From contig DASUFE010000080.1 in assembly GCA_036274675.1 (NCBI GenBank), positions 1 through 30,450 of the forward strand: 30,450 bases of DNA. The letters run 5' to 3'. This stretch comes from DASUFE01 sp036274675. Lineage in GTDB: Bacteria; Pseudomonadota; Gammaproteobacteria; HTCC5015. The stretch's first letter is position 1. Each line of letters begins with the position of its first letter. A program made the translations under genes and the position numbers. Below the pieces are notes generated by a model. The model was not told the origin of the DNA. It was given only the letters and a program-made list of their open reading frames with translations, and made no database searches. Below, one piece after another: positions 8,796 to 16,183 of the stretch.

Positions 8796-9734
8796 TCAGT
8801 CTCCGAAGTATTTAAACCCGTTACGGCCGCCGGTTTTTACGCCGTACATGGCCTTGTCCGAGTACCGGATGATGTTTTCCAGATCCACCGCCTCCAGGCC
8901 GTCATATAAATAGATTCCGATGCTGGCAGTGATATAGACCTCGTTGGAATTCAGCAAAAAGGCCTCCGCCAGGCTCTTCAGAATCTTGCGCGCGATCGCG
9001 GTCACGACCTCCTTCCCGCGGATACCTTCCAGCAGCACGGCAAACTCGTCGCCGCCCATCCGGGCCACGGTATCGTCATGACGCACGCACTGGTGCAGGC
9101 GCTTGGCCACCTGCTGCAGCAGCAGATCACCCGTCGAGTGGCCGAAGGTGTCGTTGACGATCTTGAAATAATCGAGGTCAATGAACATCAGCGCCGCCAT
9201 GGTGTTGTGCTGGCGGCAGCGCACGGCGGCGCGCCGCAGGCGGGTCTTCAAGGCATGCCGGTTCGGAATGCGCGTCAGCTCGTCGTGCTCCGACAAATAG
9301 GCGAGTTCGAGTTCGCGCTGCTTGTGGTCTATCGCGTAGCGGATCGACCGCATCAGGATATTGCTGTTGAGTTCGTCCTTGACCAGGTATTCCTGCGCCC
9401 CGTATTGCACGGCTTTCAAGGTAAGGTCCATGTCATCGACACCGGACAGAATCACGATGGGTTTTTCCGGCGCGATCTCCTTGACAGCCTTGATCAGCTC
9501 AAGGCCGAAGCCGTCCGGCAGGCGCATGTCGAGCAGGATAATGTCATAATCCTGGTGTTTGAGCGAAGCGAGCGCGGTGTTGATCGAGGGCGCATGATCG
9601 CAGTCGACGCTATAGACCGGGATGGCGCTCAATATTTTCCGCACCATGCGCGTGTCGATCATATCGTCCTCCACGTGCAGGATGCGCAAAGATTGCGGCG
9701 CGGACACCGGACTATGCCTCCTATCCTGAGTCAT
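8796..9734 (-). CDS. Response regulator diguanylate cyclase (REC-GGDEF)
   Basis: Makes c-di-GMP from GTP under control of phosphorylation. I start it at the ATG at 9734 (MTQDRRHSPVS), which has GGAGGG 7-12 nt upstream, giving 312 residues; a longer open frame runs on into the nadC region but that extension has no family character. REC domain: LHVEDD, phospho-Asp in ILLDMRLPDG, Ser in ILSGVDD, Lys in LVKDEL. GGDEF domain: RMGGDEF, with RxxD inhibitory site RHDD five residues upstream. The protein resembles the REC-GGDEF part of the neighbouring GGDEF-EAL regulator throughout, including GAQEYL, indicating duplication with gain or loss of EAL. The two genes are 94 nt apart and may be co-transcribed. 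Confidence 0.92.
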   Translation of the reverse strand: MTQDRRHSPVSAPQSLRILHVEDDMIDTRMVRKILSAIPVYSVDCDHAPSINTALASLKHQDYDIILLDMRLPDGFGLELIKAVKEIAPEKPIVILSGVDDMDLTLKAVQYGAQEYLVKDELNSNILMRSIRYAIDHKQRELELAYLSEHDELTRIPNRHALKTRLRRAAVRCRQHNTMAALMFIDLDYFKIVNDTFGHSTGDLLLQQVAKRLHQCVRHDDTVARMGGDEFAVLLEGIRGKEVVTAIARKILKSLAEAFLLNSNEVYITASIGIYLYDGLEAVDLENIIRYSDKAMYGVKTGGRNGFKYFGD

Positions 9735-9747
9735 TCTCGTTCCCTCC

Positions 9748-9763
9748 ACCCGGAGAGCCGGGT
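9748..9763 (-). promoter_or_regulatory. Hairpin directly before the REC-GGDEF ribosome binding site
   Basis: ACCCGG-AGAG-CCGGGT is a perfect 6-bp inverted repeat. On the minus strand it ends 1 nt before the GGAGGG Shine-Dalgarno at 9746-9741, so as RNA it could affect ribosome access or mark an operator. Function is inferred only. Confidence 0.4.
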
Positions 9764-9896
9764 TAAACAGGATATCCTTGAGAGCCTTATACTCGCGACT
9801 GAAGAAATGGATTATAGTCGAGTCGGTTCCCGCAGGCCGGCCGCTGATTAAGACTATGGCAAAAACCCAAGCTTTGGGCAGTACTCGTGCGGGAAT

Positions 9897-9912
9897 TGTG
9901 ATTATTTTCACT
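9897..9912. promoter_or_regulatory. CRP/Vfr-like binding site in divergent promoter region
   Basis: TGTGA-TTATTT-TCACT matches the CRP consensus TGTGA-N6-TCACA at 9 of 10 specific positions. It lies 69 nt before the nadC start and 163 nt before the REC-GGDEF start, so it could act on either divergent gene. A search of the genome for a CRP homologue is needed to support it. Confidence 0.4.
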
Positions 9913-9928
9913 TTTATGTTAAAACGGC

Positions 9929-9944
9929 TCGGGTAATGACCCGA
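9929..9944. promoter_or_regulatory. Inverted repeat upstream of nadC
   Basis: TCGGGT-AATG-ACCCGA is a perfect 6-bp inverted repeat 37 nt before the nadC ATG. It could be an operator or a leader hairpin. The rest of the 246-nt divergent interval shows no other convincing element, and I could not identify clear -35/-10 pairs. Confidence 0.35.
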
Positions 9945-9980
9945 AATCGATTCAGGTAAAACATCTAGCAACCATTTTTG

Positions 9981-10820
9981 ATGACTATTCGTTCCCCCGT
10001 TGATGAAATTGCCATGGAAGTGCAGCGCGCGCTGCACGAGGATATCGGCACGGGCGATCTTACGGCAGAACTCATACCCGGTGTGCTTAACGCCACGGCC
10101 AAAATTCTGTGCCGTGAAGAGGCCGTGCTGTGCGGCCGCCCCTGGGTCGAAGCTGCATTCGGCCAGGTGGATCGCGCCATCCGTCTGGCCTGGCACGCAG
10201 AGGACGGCGCCCGACTGCATGCCGGTATGGTTGTCTGTGAAATCCACGGTCCCGCGCGCGGCATCGTCACCGCGGAACGTACCGCGCTGAATTTCCTGCA
10301 GGTCTTAAGCGGCACCGCGACGCACGCGCGACGCTACGCGGATGCCGTAAGCGGACTTCCCGTAAAACTGCTGGACACCCGCAAGACCCTGCCCGGCCTG
10401 CGGGCCGCGCAAAAATACGCCGTGCGCTGCGGCGGCTGTGAGAATCACCGGCAGGGCCTGTTCGACGCCATGCTGATCAAGGAAAACCATATCGCCGCCG
10501 CGGGCGGATTGACCCCGGCCGTGGAACGGGCGCGCGCCCTGCACGCGGACAAGCTGCTGGAGGTGGAGGTCGAGAACCTGGAGCAGCTGCGCGAAGCGCT
10601 GGCGCTCAAGCCCGACCGTATCCTGCTCGACAATTTCAATATCGACGATCTGCAGCAGGCGGCGCGGATTGCCGGACGCGCTGTTCCCCTCGAAGCCTCG
10701 GGCAATATCACGCTGGAAAATATCCGCTCCGTCGCCGCCACCGGAATCGACTACATATCCCTCGGCAGCCTGACCAAGCATGTGCGGGCAGTGGACTATT
10801 CCTTATTGTTTAAAAGATAA
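9981..10820 (+). CDS. nadC: Nicotinate-nucleotide pyrophosphorylase (carboxylating) NadC
   Basis: Quinolinate phosphoribosyltransferase: converts quinolinate and PRPP to nicotinate mononucleotide, CO2 and PPi in de novo NAD synthesis; cytoplasmic, normally a homodimer. The 279-residue length fits the family. The N-terminal lid includes HEDIGTGDLTAELIP; the barrel has ERTALNFLQVLSGTAT, LDTRKTLPGLR, AQKYAVRCGGCENHRQGL and LIKENHI, then EVEVENLEQL, LDNF and EASGNI. The Arg, His and Lys positions that bind the substrates are present. The usual GGG before NHR is GGC here, a minor variation. The ATG at 9981 is used; an adjacent TTG at 9978 is also in frame. No strong Shine-Dalgarno is visible. nadA and nadB are not nearby. 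Confidence 0.95.
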   Translation: MTIRSPVDEIAMEVQRALHEDIGTGDLTAELIPGVLNATAKILCREEAVLCGRPWVEAAFGQVDRAIRLAWHAEDGARLHAGMVVCEIHGPARGIVTAERTALNFLQVLSGTATHARRYADAVSGLPVKLLDTRKTLPGLRAAQKYAVRCGGCENHRQGLFDAMLIKENHIAAAGGLTPAVERARALHADKLLEVEVENLEQLREALALKPDRILLDNFNIDDLQQAARIAGRAVPLEASGNITLENIRSVAATGIDYISLGSLTKHVRAVDYSLLFKR

Positions 10821-10863
10821 GAACGCAACGTTGCCAAGGCTTTTATATTTCTTGTATCGCCAC

Positions 10864-10884
10864 AAAATCGCCTGGAGCGATTTT
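10864..10884 (+). terminator. Candidate terminator after nadC
   Basis: Perfect 8-bp stem AAAATCGC / GCGATTTT with loop CTGGA, beginning 44 nt after the nadC stop. The outer A/T pairs make it usable on either strand. The G/C core is only four pairs, so strength is moderate. Confidence 0.5.
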
Positions 10885-11036
10885 GAACTGCTGAAGAGCA
10901 GACCCGAAGGGGTCTTGGGATGAAACTGAAGTAAAGTTGCCAAGTATCCCGGTTCGAGGAGACCGGGCATGGATAGCCCGAGTAACGCGCAAAGAAAACG
11001 ATTCCTGGGAAATCAATGCTGGATAATTTTCTCTGA

Positions 11037-11059
11037 TTTGCGCCTTTGCGTGAAAGAAA
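11037..11059 (-). repeat. Dispersed short repeat, copy 1
   Basis: Minus strand reads TTTCTTTCACGCAAAGGCGC then AAA. It resembles other copies in this window (11595, 13370, 19728, 19884) that share a CTCGC-CAAGGCGCAAAG-like core. It lies in the right part of the hairpin element. Confidence 0.45.
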
Positions 11060-11096
11060 CTCTATCAAGCCCTGGCAACACAGCGTGCTTTTTATC

Positions 11097-11588
11097 TTAA
11101 GGTTTTAGCAAGTAAACAAGCCGTGCGCATTGCGGCTGTAAAGTATCCCATCGCTCCGGTATTTCCAGCCTGGCTATAGTCGCTGTAGCCATCGAACTGT
11201 CCTGCGGCAGGCTTTCGGGTGTCGCCAGAAACCTCAACAGGCCCTGCAATCCGGGATTATGTCCGACCAGCAACAGGCTTTCACATTCCACAGGGAGTTC
11301 GTACAGGAACGCCAGCAAATCGCCCGGACTGGCCAGATACAACTCCGGACGCTGCACAATGTCCCGCTCCGCATATCCGATAAAAGGAGAGATGGCGCGG
11401 GCGGTCTGCATGGCGCGCCGCGCCGTGGAGCTGTATATTCTCTGCACGCGCTCGCCCCTGGAGCGCAGACCATCACCGATAAAATCAATCGATTTCAAAC
11501 CGCGTTCGGTCAGGGTGCGCTCAATATCCGCGCCGGCCCCCTCCGGCCCGGCCTCGGCATGGCGCAATAAAAACAGATAACGGTTCAA
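11097..11588 (-). CDS. sixA: SixA-like phosphohistidine phosphatase
   Basis: Histidine phosphatase superfamily protein of 163 residues, similar in size to E. coli SixA, which dephosphorylates phosphohistidine proteins. The catalytic LRHAEA motif is at residues 8-13. Further family marks are TLTERG, the arginine-bearing STARRAMQTA (about 54-63), and the second catalytic histidine in LLVGHNPGL (about 105-113). The start is a TTG at 11588 preceded by GAGAGGA at suitable spacing; no ATG occurs before the catalytic motif. It is cytoplasmic, with no signal peptide. It is transcribed alone between repeat-rich spacers, and the SixA assignment against other small histidine phosphatases is likely but not certain. 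Confidence 0.82.
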   Translation of the reverse strand: MNRYLFLLRHAEAGPEGAGADIERTLTERGLKSIDFIGDGLRSRGERVQRIYSSTARRAMQTARAISPFIGYAERDIVQRPELYLASPGDLLAFLYELPVECESLLLVGHNPGLQGLLRFLATPESLPQDSSMATATIARLEIPERWDTLQPQCARLVYLLKP

Positions 11589-11594
11589 GAAAAA

Positions 11595-11615
11595 TTCCTC
11601 TCGCAGAGAACGCAG
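11595..11615 (+). repeat. Dispersed short repeat, copy 2 (degenerate)
   Basis: Contains CCTCTCGCAGAGAACGCAG, a degenerate relative of the TCTCGC...GCAAAG repeat. It sits immediately upstream of the sixA-like start codon and includes part of its ribosome binding region. Confidence 0.35.
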
Positions 11616-11638
11616 GGTTTATGAATAAAAATCAAGAG

Positions 11639-11664
11639 ATTTCTCTCACGGAGGCGCGGAGAAC
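11639..11664 (+). repeat. Left arm of 26-bp inverted repeat flanking the orphan gene
   Basis: Starts ATTTCTCTCACGGAGGC. The right arm at 12209-12234 is its reverse complement at 24 of 26 positions. The arm lies 20 nt past the stop codon of the gene at 11685-12194. Confidence 0.8.
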
Positions 11665-11684
11665 ACAGAGGCAAAAACCCTTCT

Positions 11685-12194
11685 TTATGAATATTTAAAA
11701 AGCTTTGATATCCAGCCAAAAGCGATATTAAAAAACCTTCTGGCACCTCTATTTCTTTTTACTAAGGCCTCGCCATCAATAAACAAAATCATTTGATCCT
11801 CAGAATTTTTCATGGAAGCGGTGAGTTTTGGAAGGCAGAATCCATAAATATCTGGTTTTCCGCTTAGTTCTGCAGACCTTCTAAGGATCTGGGCAGCCTT
11901 TTCATAAATTTCTTTAAATTTAGTGCGCGCGATCTCTTTAAGCAGGTCAACATCTGTTTGGGTAACAATCACCGACTCATTAAATATCCATGAAAAATGA
12001 GCATTTAATAAATTCCGAAGTCTTTGAAAGGCCGTGTCACATATATCCAGAGTTTTTTGCATAGTCTCACCGGATTTAAGCTTTCCTTTAGAAGCATTCG
12101 CCCTATACATCTCTTCGACTTGCGAATCCAGTTCCGCATGGATCCTTACAAGCTCGACTTCCACCTTTCCAGTAGCAACTTTAACTAAACTCAT
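11685..12194 (-). CDS. Hypothetical protein, AT-rich orphan flanked by inverted repeats
   Basis: 169 residues, not recognised. It starts at an ATG at 12194 with a GGGGGA stretch upstream and has no signal peptide or clear membrane helix, except that the C-terminus (RFFNIAFGWISKLFKYS) is aromatic and basic and could be membrane-associating. The body looks mainly alpha-helical, with amphipathic stretches such as LVRIHAELDSQVEEMY and LLKEIARTKFKEIYEKAAQILRR. Base composition is visibly more AT-rich than all neighbours and A/T-ending codons are common, which suggests recent acquisition. Inverted repeats lie 20 nt after the stop and 14 nt before the start, so the gene and little else is framed. 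Function unknown. Confidence 0.75.
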   Translation of the reverse strand: MSLVKVATGKVEVELVRIHAELDSQVEEMYRANASKGKLKSGETMQKTLDICDTAFQRLRNLLNAHFSWIFNESVIVTQTDVDLLKEIARTKFKEIYEKAAQILRRSAELSGKPDIYGFCLPKLTASMKNSEDQMILFIDGEALVKRNRGARRFFNIAFGWISKLFKYS

Positions 12195-12208
12195 TTGTTA
12201 TCCCCCGC

Positions 12209-12234
12209 GCTCTCCGTGCCTCCGTGAGAGAAAT
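12209..12234 (-). repeat. Right arm of 26-bp inverted repeat flanking the orphan gene
   Basis: Reverse complement begins ATTTCTCTCACGGAGGC and matches 11639-11664 at 24 of 26 positions. It lies 14 nt upstream of the orphan gene's start codon. Confidence 0.8.
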
Positions 12235-12292
12235 ATATTCTTTTTTTTGACAGCTTGGCGAGAAAGAAATAAAAACCGCAGGCAAGTCGCGT

Positions 12293-13183
12293 CTAAGACA
12301 GATGACCCATCCGGCCGCTCTGGTAATCGGCGACAGCCTGTTGGATTTCCTGCTGCGTGTTCATGACAAAGGGCCCCATACCCGCGATGGGTTCGTTAAT
12401 GGGCTCGCCGCTCAACAGCAGCGCGGTGGCTCCCTCCGTGCTGTCGAGCCGCAGCTCGTTACCTTCCCGCTCGAACAGCGCAACCTCGGCCGGCCCGATG
12501 GATTCCGAGCCGTTGATGCGGATACTGCCGCGCAGCGCCACCAGCAGGGTGGTATGACCGGAGGGGACGCCCAGATCGACGGGCACCTTAGCGGCCAGAC
12601 GCAAATCCCAGACATTGATCGGAGTAAAGGTGTCGGCGGGCCCTCTGGCTTCGGCAAACTCGCCCGCGATCACTCTCAAGCTGCCGCCGCCGGACAAACC
12701 GACTTTCGGTATACGGTCGTTCACAATAGCCTGATAGCGCGGCGGCGACATCTTATCCTTCGCTGGCAGATTCACCCACAACTGCACCATCTCGAACAGA
12801 CCGCCCTTGCCGGCAAACTGGCGGCCGTGGAACTCCTCGTGCACCAGGCCCGAGGCGGCGGTCATCCACTGCACATCGCCGGGGCCGATCCGGCCGCCGC
12901 CGCCCGAGGAATCGCGGTGCTCGACCTCGCCGTGATAGACGATGGTCACAGTCTCGAAACCGCGATGCGGATGCTCGCCCACCCCAAGACGCTGTTGTGT
13001 CGGCGGAAACTCACGCGGACCCGCGTAATCGAGCATCAGGAATGGGCTCAATTCACGTCCTAACTCGGAATAAAAGAAGAGAGTGCGCACCGGAAAACCA
13101 TCGCCCACCCAATGACCGCCGGCGCTGCGTAAAACGGTACGCACCTGCTTGGGCGTTTTTTCGCTGTTTATCGGCTTATCCAT
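12293..13183 (-). CDS. Pirin family protein
   Basis: Bicupin of 296 residues in the pirin family; some members are metal-dependent quercetin dioxygenases, others modulate enzymes, so the exact role is open. The N-terminal cupin has GEHPHRGFETVTIVYHGEVEHRD, with the metal-binding histidines of the HPH pair and EHRD, and SGLVHEEFH completes the site. The downstream segment GGLFEMVQLWVNLPAKDKM is also characteristic. The C-terminal cupin (about 190-285) is more divergent, as usual. The ATG at 13183 has GGAG about 8 nt upstream. No membrane or export signal. It is separated from dps by a spacer that holds a RidA remnant. Confidence 0.9.
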   Translation of the reverse strand: MDKPINSEKTPKQVRTVLRSAGGHWVGDGFPVRTLFFYSELGRELSPFLMLDYAGPREFPPTQQRLGVGEHPHRGFETVTIVYHGEVEHRDSSGGGGRIGPGDVQWMTAASGLVHEEFHGRQFAGKGGLFEMVQLWVNLPAKDKMSPPRYQAIVNDRIPKVGLSGGGSLRVIAGEFAEARGPADTFTPINVWDLRLAAKVPVDLGVPSGHTTLLVALRGSIRINGSESIGPAEVALFEREGNELRLDSTEGATALLLSGEPINEPIAGMGPFVMNTQQEIQQAVADYQSGRMGHLS

Positions 13184-13225
13184 TGCTTATTCTCCAGTGA
13201 CATCGCGCCTTTCTTTCACGGGGCA

Positions 13226-13364
13226 CTACCACGGAAACTCCGCGATCAACTCGACCTCGCTCGTGAACGAGGGCAAATACAGCGTCCACCCGCACCCGGG
13301 TTGCCATCGGAAAATCCGCGCCATAAAACTGCTTCCGGATTTCCTTGTGGCGAATACCGGCATT
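13226..13364 (-). pseudogene. Decayed C-terminal fragment of a RidA-family protein
   Basis: Read on the minus strand, 13364-13284 encodes NAGIRHKEIRKQF...FPMATRVRVDA and, after a frame change near 13283, 13282-13226 encodes LYLPSFTSEVELIAEFPW and a stop. Joined, these resemble the end of RidA/YjgF enamine deaminases, where an Arg-containing strand (here ATRVRVDA) is followed by VEIEAIA-like sequence. No start or N-terminal half is present; a dispersed repeat at 13370-13388 marks the break. It has no further intact reading frame. The family assignment is by pattern only. Confidence 0.5.
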
Positions 13365-13369
13365 CCCAG

Positions 13370-13388
13370 CTTTGCGTCTTGCGAGAAA
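13370..13388 (-). repeat. Dispersed short repeat, copy 3
   Basis: Minus strand reads TTTCTCGCAAGACGCAAAG. It borders the truncated end of the RidA-like remnant and lies 30 nt after the dps stop codon. Confidence 0.45.
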
Positions 13389-13417
13389 AGAATTATTAAA
13401 GCCGCGGCAGTGTTCGC

Positions 13418-13924
13418 TTATTCCAGAAGACTGCGCAGCATCCAGGCGGTTTTTTCATGCACCGCCAGCCGGTCTGCAAGCAGGCTGTCAGTCGAATCAT
13501 CGTCGGCTTCCTGTACAACCGGCAGTGCATCGCGTATCGCCCTGGAAATGGTCTCATGGTCCGCCGTCAACTCGGCGATCATTTCAACGGCGGGCGGCAC
13601 GCCTTCAGGCTCCTTGATCCGGGTCAGTTTCTGGAATTCCCGGTAGGTGCCCGGGGACGGCGCCCCCAGTGTACGGATGCGCTCGGCAATGACATCCACG
13701 GCCGTAGCGAGTTCGGTGTACTGCTCTTCGAACAGCAGATGGAGATCGCGGAACATGGGACCCGTGACATTCCAGTGGAAATTATGGGTCTTGAGATAGA
13801 GGGTATAACTGTCCGCCAGTAACCGGCCCAGCTTTTCGATTATCGCCTTGCGCGTATTGGCGTCGATGCCGATATCGATGGTCTGAACCTGCCTGTCCAT
13901 GGTTTGAACTTTCTGTTGCGCCAT
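13418..13924 (-). CDS. dps: Dps family DNA-binding ferritin-like protein
   Basis: Mini-ferritin that oxidises and stores iron using peroxide and protects DNA under stress; assembles as a dodecamer. I start it at the ATG at 13924 (MAQQKVQTMDRQVQ) because AAGGAG lies 6 nt upstream, giving 168 residues, the family's usual length; a longer in-frame start at 13960 has no such signal. The ferroxidase site is seen as KTHNFHWNVTGPMFRDLHLLFEEQY, then DVIAERIRTLG. HEKTAWMLRSLLE closes the last helix. The N-terminal tail is polar but not strongly lysine-rich, so direct DNA binding is uncertain. Confidence 0.93.
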   Translation of the reverse strand: MAQQKVQTMDRQVQTIDIGIDANTRKAIIEKLGRLLADSYTLYLKTHNFHWNVTGPMFRDLHLLFEEQYTELATAVDVIAERIRTLGAPSPGTYREFQKLTRIKEPEGVPPAVEMIAELTADHETISRAIRDALPVVQEADDDSTDSLLADRLAVHEKTAWMLRSLLE

Positions 13925-13966
13925 ATATGTCTCCTTGTCGCGGTATCGCTTGAGCGTCATGTGCGG

Positions 13967-13994
13967 ATTATTGGCGTGTTGGACAGGAATGCAA
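13967..13994 (-). promoter_or_regulatory. Possible dps promoter
   Basis: On the minus strand TTGCAT (13994-13989) is followed after 16 nt by AATAAT (13972-13967), 42 nt before the dps start. The -10 is good and the -35 weak, which would suit an activated promoter. No OxyR site was recognised. Confidence 0.3.
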
Positions 13995-14062
13995 AATTGA
14001 TTGTTCGCATTGCGCCGATATATTTCCTGTATCGGGATAAATACGCAAACAGACGAAAGGAA

Positions 14063-16159
14063 TCAGGAAGCGGATTTGTAAGTATCGAGATTCACCATCT
14101 GCAGGTATTGCGGCAGTTCATCGGCGGGCACCGGTTCGCTGAAATAGAAACCCTGCACGATATCGCAACCTTGGGCCACCAGGAATTTCCGCTGCAGATC
14201 GGTATCGACGCATTCGGCGACGATCTGCAGGCCGAGGCCGTGAGCGAGCGAGATCGCCGAAGCGACGATACCCCGGCTTTTCTCCGAGCTGGATATCTTA
14301 CGTATGAAGGAGCCGTCGAGTTTGAGCAGATCGATCGGAAAATCCTGCAGATAGCTGAGTGAGGAATAGCCCGTACCGAAATCGTCGATCGCGATCGCCA
14401 CGCCCAGATCCTTCAGTTTCTGCAGGGTTTCGATGATTTGTTCGGCCCGATCCAGGAATACGTCCTCGGTAATTTCGAGCTGCAGGCAGCCCGCGCCAAT
14501 CTTGTATTCGAGTATGCATTTCTCCACGTGCTGGATGAAATCCACCATCAAGAGGTCGGTGGCCGAAATGTTGACCGCCACCTTCTGCGGATGCACGTCG
14601 CCGGCCAACCATTCCGCGTACTGGCGGCACACCGTCGTCAACGCCCATTTGCTGAGCTGGTTGATGATGCCCATTTCCACGGCGATGGGTACGAACTCCG
14701 CCGGATAGATTTCGCCGATGTCCGGGTTATTCCAGCGCATCAGCGCCTCGAAACCGCACACTTTGTTGTCGGAAAGGCGTATCTGCGGCTGGTAGACCAT
14801 GTACAGTTCGTTGTTGGCAATGGCGTTGCGGAGCCGGCTTTCCAGCATCAGTCGCTGTTCGCTGCGGTCGATGGAAGGATCGTAGAACAGGTAGGAATTC
14901 ATGCCATTGGACTTGCTGCGGTACATGCTGATGTCGGCGCGCTTGAGCAACCCGGCCGCGTCCTCCGCGTTGTCGGGATGCAGGCTGATGCCGACGCTGG
15001 CCGTGACATGGAGATGATGGTTCTTCAGTTCGAAGGGATGGGAGAATTCGACCATGATCTTGCGGGCCAGCAGCTCAGCGTCCTCCGGGCCGCTGATATT
15101 GCCCAGCAGGATCACGAATTCATCGCCGCCGAGACGCGCCAGACAGTCGATGTTACGCAGCGTGGCCGACAGCCTCAAACCCACCTGCTGCAGCAGCTCG
15201 TCGCCCACATGGTGGCCGAGCGAATCGTTGATAATCTTGAAACGGTCGATGTCGATCAGCAACAGCGCGGTCTTGAGTCCGTTGCGGCGGCTGTCCTCCA
15301 TGACCTCGGAGAGTTTCTCCATCAGCAAGTGCCGGTTGGGCAACTTGGTCAGCGTGTCGTAATTAGCCCGGTGGTGCAGCTGCTTGGTGCGCAGCTCGAC
15401 CAGGCTTTCGAGTTTCTCGCCGTGGCGGCGCAACTCCGTGTTCTGGTTTTCAATGGTCGCGAGCATATTGTTGAAGCCGCCGATCAGCACGCCGATCTCG
15501 TCGCGGCGGTTGATATGCATGCGTTCGCCGTAATTCTTGGTGCGGCTGATCCTCTCGACCAGCGCGGCCAGCCTGCCGATCGGCTCGACCAGAAGCCGCT
15601 GCGACATATTGCTCATCACCCAGGCGACGATGATTCCGAACATGAATACGGCCGCCGCTATGGCGGCGTAACGGCTCATGGTGCTGCGCAGGCTTTCCAG
15701 GTCGTACTCAATATACAGCAGGCCCCGGACACGATTGTCGTATTCCACGGGCTGCAGGGCGAAAGCGCGTTCGGATTCGAAGAAAATGCCCCGTTCCGCT
15801 GTTGCAAGTTCCTCCGCGGGAACCTGCTGGGTTTCATACCCGGGTTTGACATAACGCGCGAACACGCGGCTGTCGCTGTCGTAGAGCACAGCCTGCACGA
15901 TGTGCTCATCCGCCGACGCCATCGTCAGCATGTGCCGGATGGACTCACCGTCCCCGCTTGCGAGCAAGGGCGCGCTGGCGGCGCCCAGCAAGGCGGCATT
16001 GGTGGCCAGGCTCTTGCCGATCTGATTCTTGAGCGCCAGGTAATCGTTAATGAAGAACGCGGCCGTGGCAACCGATAACACGACGGAGCTGATTCCCAGA
16101 ACGATCAGCATCTGGCGATGCTTGAGGTTAAGGTATTCCGCCAGCTTATCGATTTTCAT
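14063..16159 (-). CDS. Membrane-bound sensor GGDEF-EAL protein
   Basis: Bifunctional c-di-GMP enzyme of 698 residues. A membrane helix (about 18-40) precedes a periplasmic sensor segment (about 41-162) and a second helix (about 163-185); then HAMP (about 190-245) and a short coiled coil (NQNTELRRHGEKLESLVELR). GGDEF domain: RLGGDEFVILL, with inhibitory site RNID five residues before it. EAL domain: FEALMRW, VNISATDL, LEITEDVF, IDDFGTGYSSLSYL, LKLDGSF, VAECVDT, QGFYFSEP; the acidic and lysine catalytic residues are all present, though AEGV is replaced by AECV. The sensor region has no recognised ligand motif. ATG 16159 has GGAGGGAAG upstream. Its long leader holds two strong palindromes. Confidence 0.93.
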   Translation of the reverse strand: MKIDKLAEYLNLKHRQMLIVLGISSVVLSVATAAFFINDYLALKNQIGKSLATNAALLGAASAPLLASGDGESIRHMLTMASADEHIVQAVLYDSDSRVFARYVKPGYETQQVPAEELATAERGIFFESERAFALQPVEYDNRVRGLLYIEYDLESLRSTMSRYAAIAAAVFMFGIIVAWVMSNMSQRLLVEPIGRLAALVERISRTKNYGERMHINRRDEIGVLIGGFNNMLATIENQNTELRRHGEKLESLVELRTKQLHHRANYDTLTKLPNRHLLMEKLSEVMEDSRRNGLKTALLLIDIDRFKIINDSLGHHVGDELLQQVGLRLSATLRNIDCLARLGGDEFVILLGNISGPEDAELLARKIMVEFSHPFELKNHHLHVTASVGISLHPDNAEDAAGLLKRADISMYRSKSNGMNSYLFYDPSIDRSEQRLMLESRLRNAIANNELYMVYQPQIRLSDNKVCGFEALMRWNNPDIGEIYPAEFVPIAVEMGIINQLSKWALTTVCRQYAEWLAGDVHPQKVAVNISATDLLMVDFIQHVEKCILEYKIGAGCLQLEITEDVFLDRAEQIIETLQKLKDLGVAIAIDDFGTGYSSLSYLQDFPIDLLKLDGSFIRKISSSEKSRGIVASAISLAHGLGLQIVAECVDTDLQRKFLVAQGCDIVQGFYFSEPVPADELPQYLQMVNLDTYKSAS

Positions 16160-16183
16160 CTTCCCTCCATTCCCCTGCGTTGT

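Larger units (their letters stand above)
10830..11079. repeat. Hairpin-dense intergenic element with inverted terminal repeats
   Basis: Fills nearly all of the 276-nt space between nadC and the sixA-like gene. Its ends are GTTGCCAAGGCTT (10830-10842) and, inverted, GTTGCCAGGGCTT (11079-11067), matching at 12 of 13; a further GTTGCCAAG sits inside at 10936-10944. Between them are consecutive perfect hairpins: 10864-10884, CTGCT-GAAG-AGCAG (10888-10901), GACCC-GAAG-GGGTC (10901-10914), CCCGGT...ACCGGG (10948-10967), and CGGGC...GCCCG (10964-10980), which competes with the previous one. No convincing coding sequence is present. It may be a MITE-like element or a structured RNA. Confidence 0.5.

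Noticed and set aside
9735..10247. N-terminal extension of the REC-GGDEF frame overlapping nadC
   Set aside because: A strong Shine-Dalgarno supports the start at 9734; the extension is antisense to nadC and lacks domain features.
10796..11068. 90-codon minus-strand frame in the hairpin-rich spacer
   Set aside because: It is built from the hairpins and overlaps the nadC end; no ribosome binding site and no family resemblance.
14015..14035. CCGATA / TATCGG inverted repeat between dps and the GGDEF-EAL gene as a terminator
   Set aside because: No T tract follows on either strand and the stem is only 6 bp.
14438..16078. Plus-strand open frame of 546 codons opposite the membrane GGDEF-EAL gene
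   Set aside because: Shadow of the real gene, histidine/glutamine-rich and without recognisable domains.
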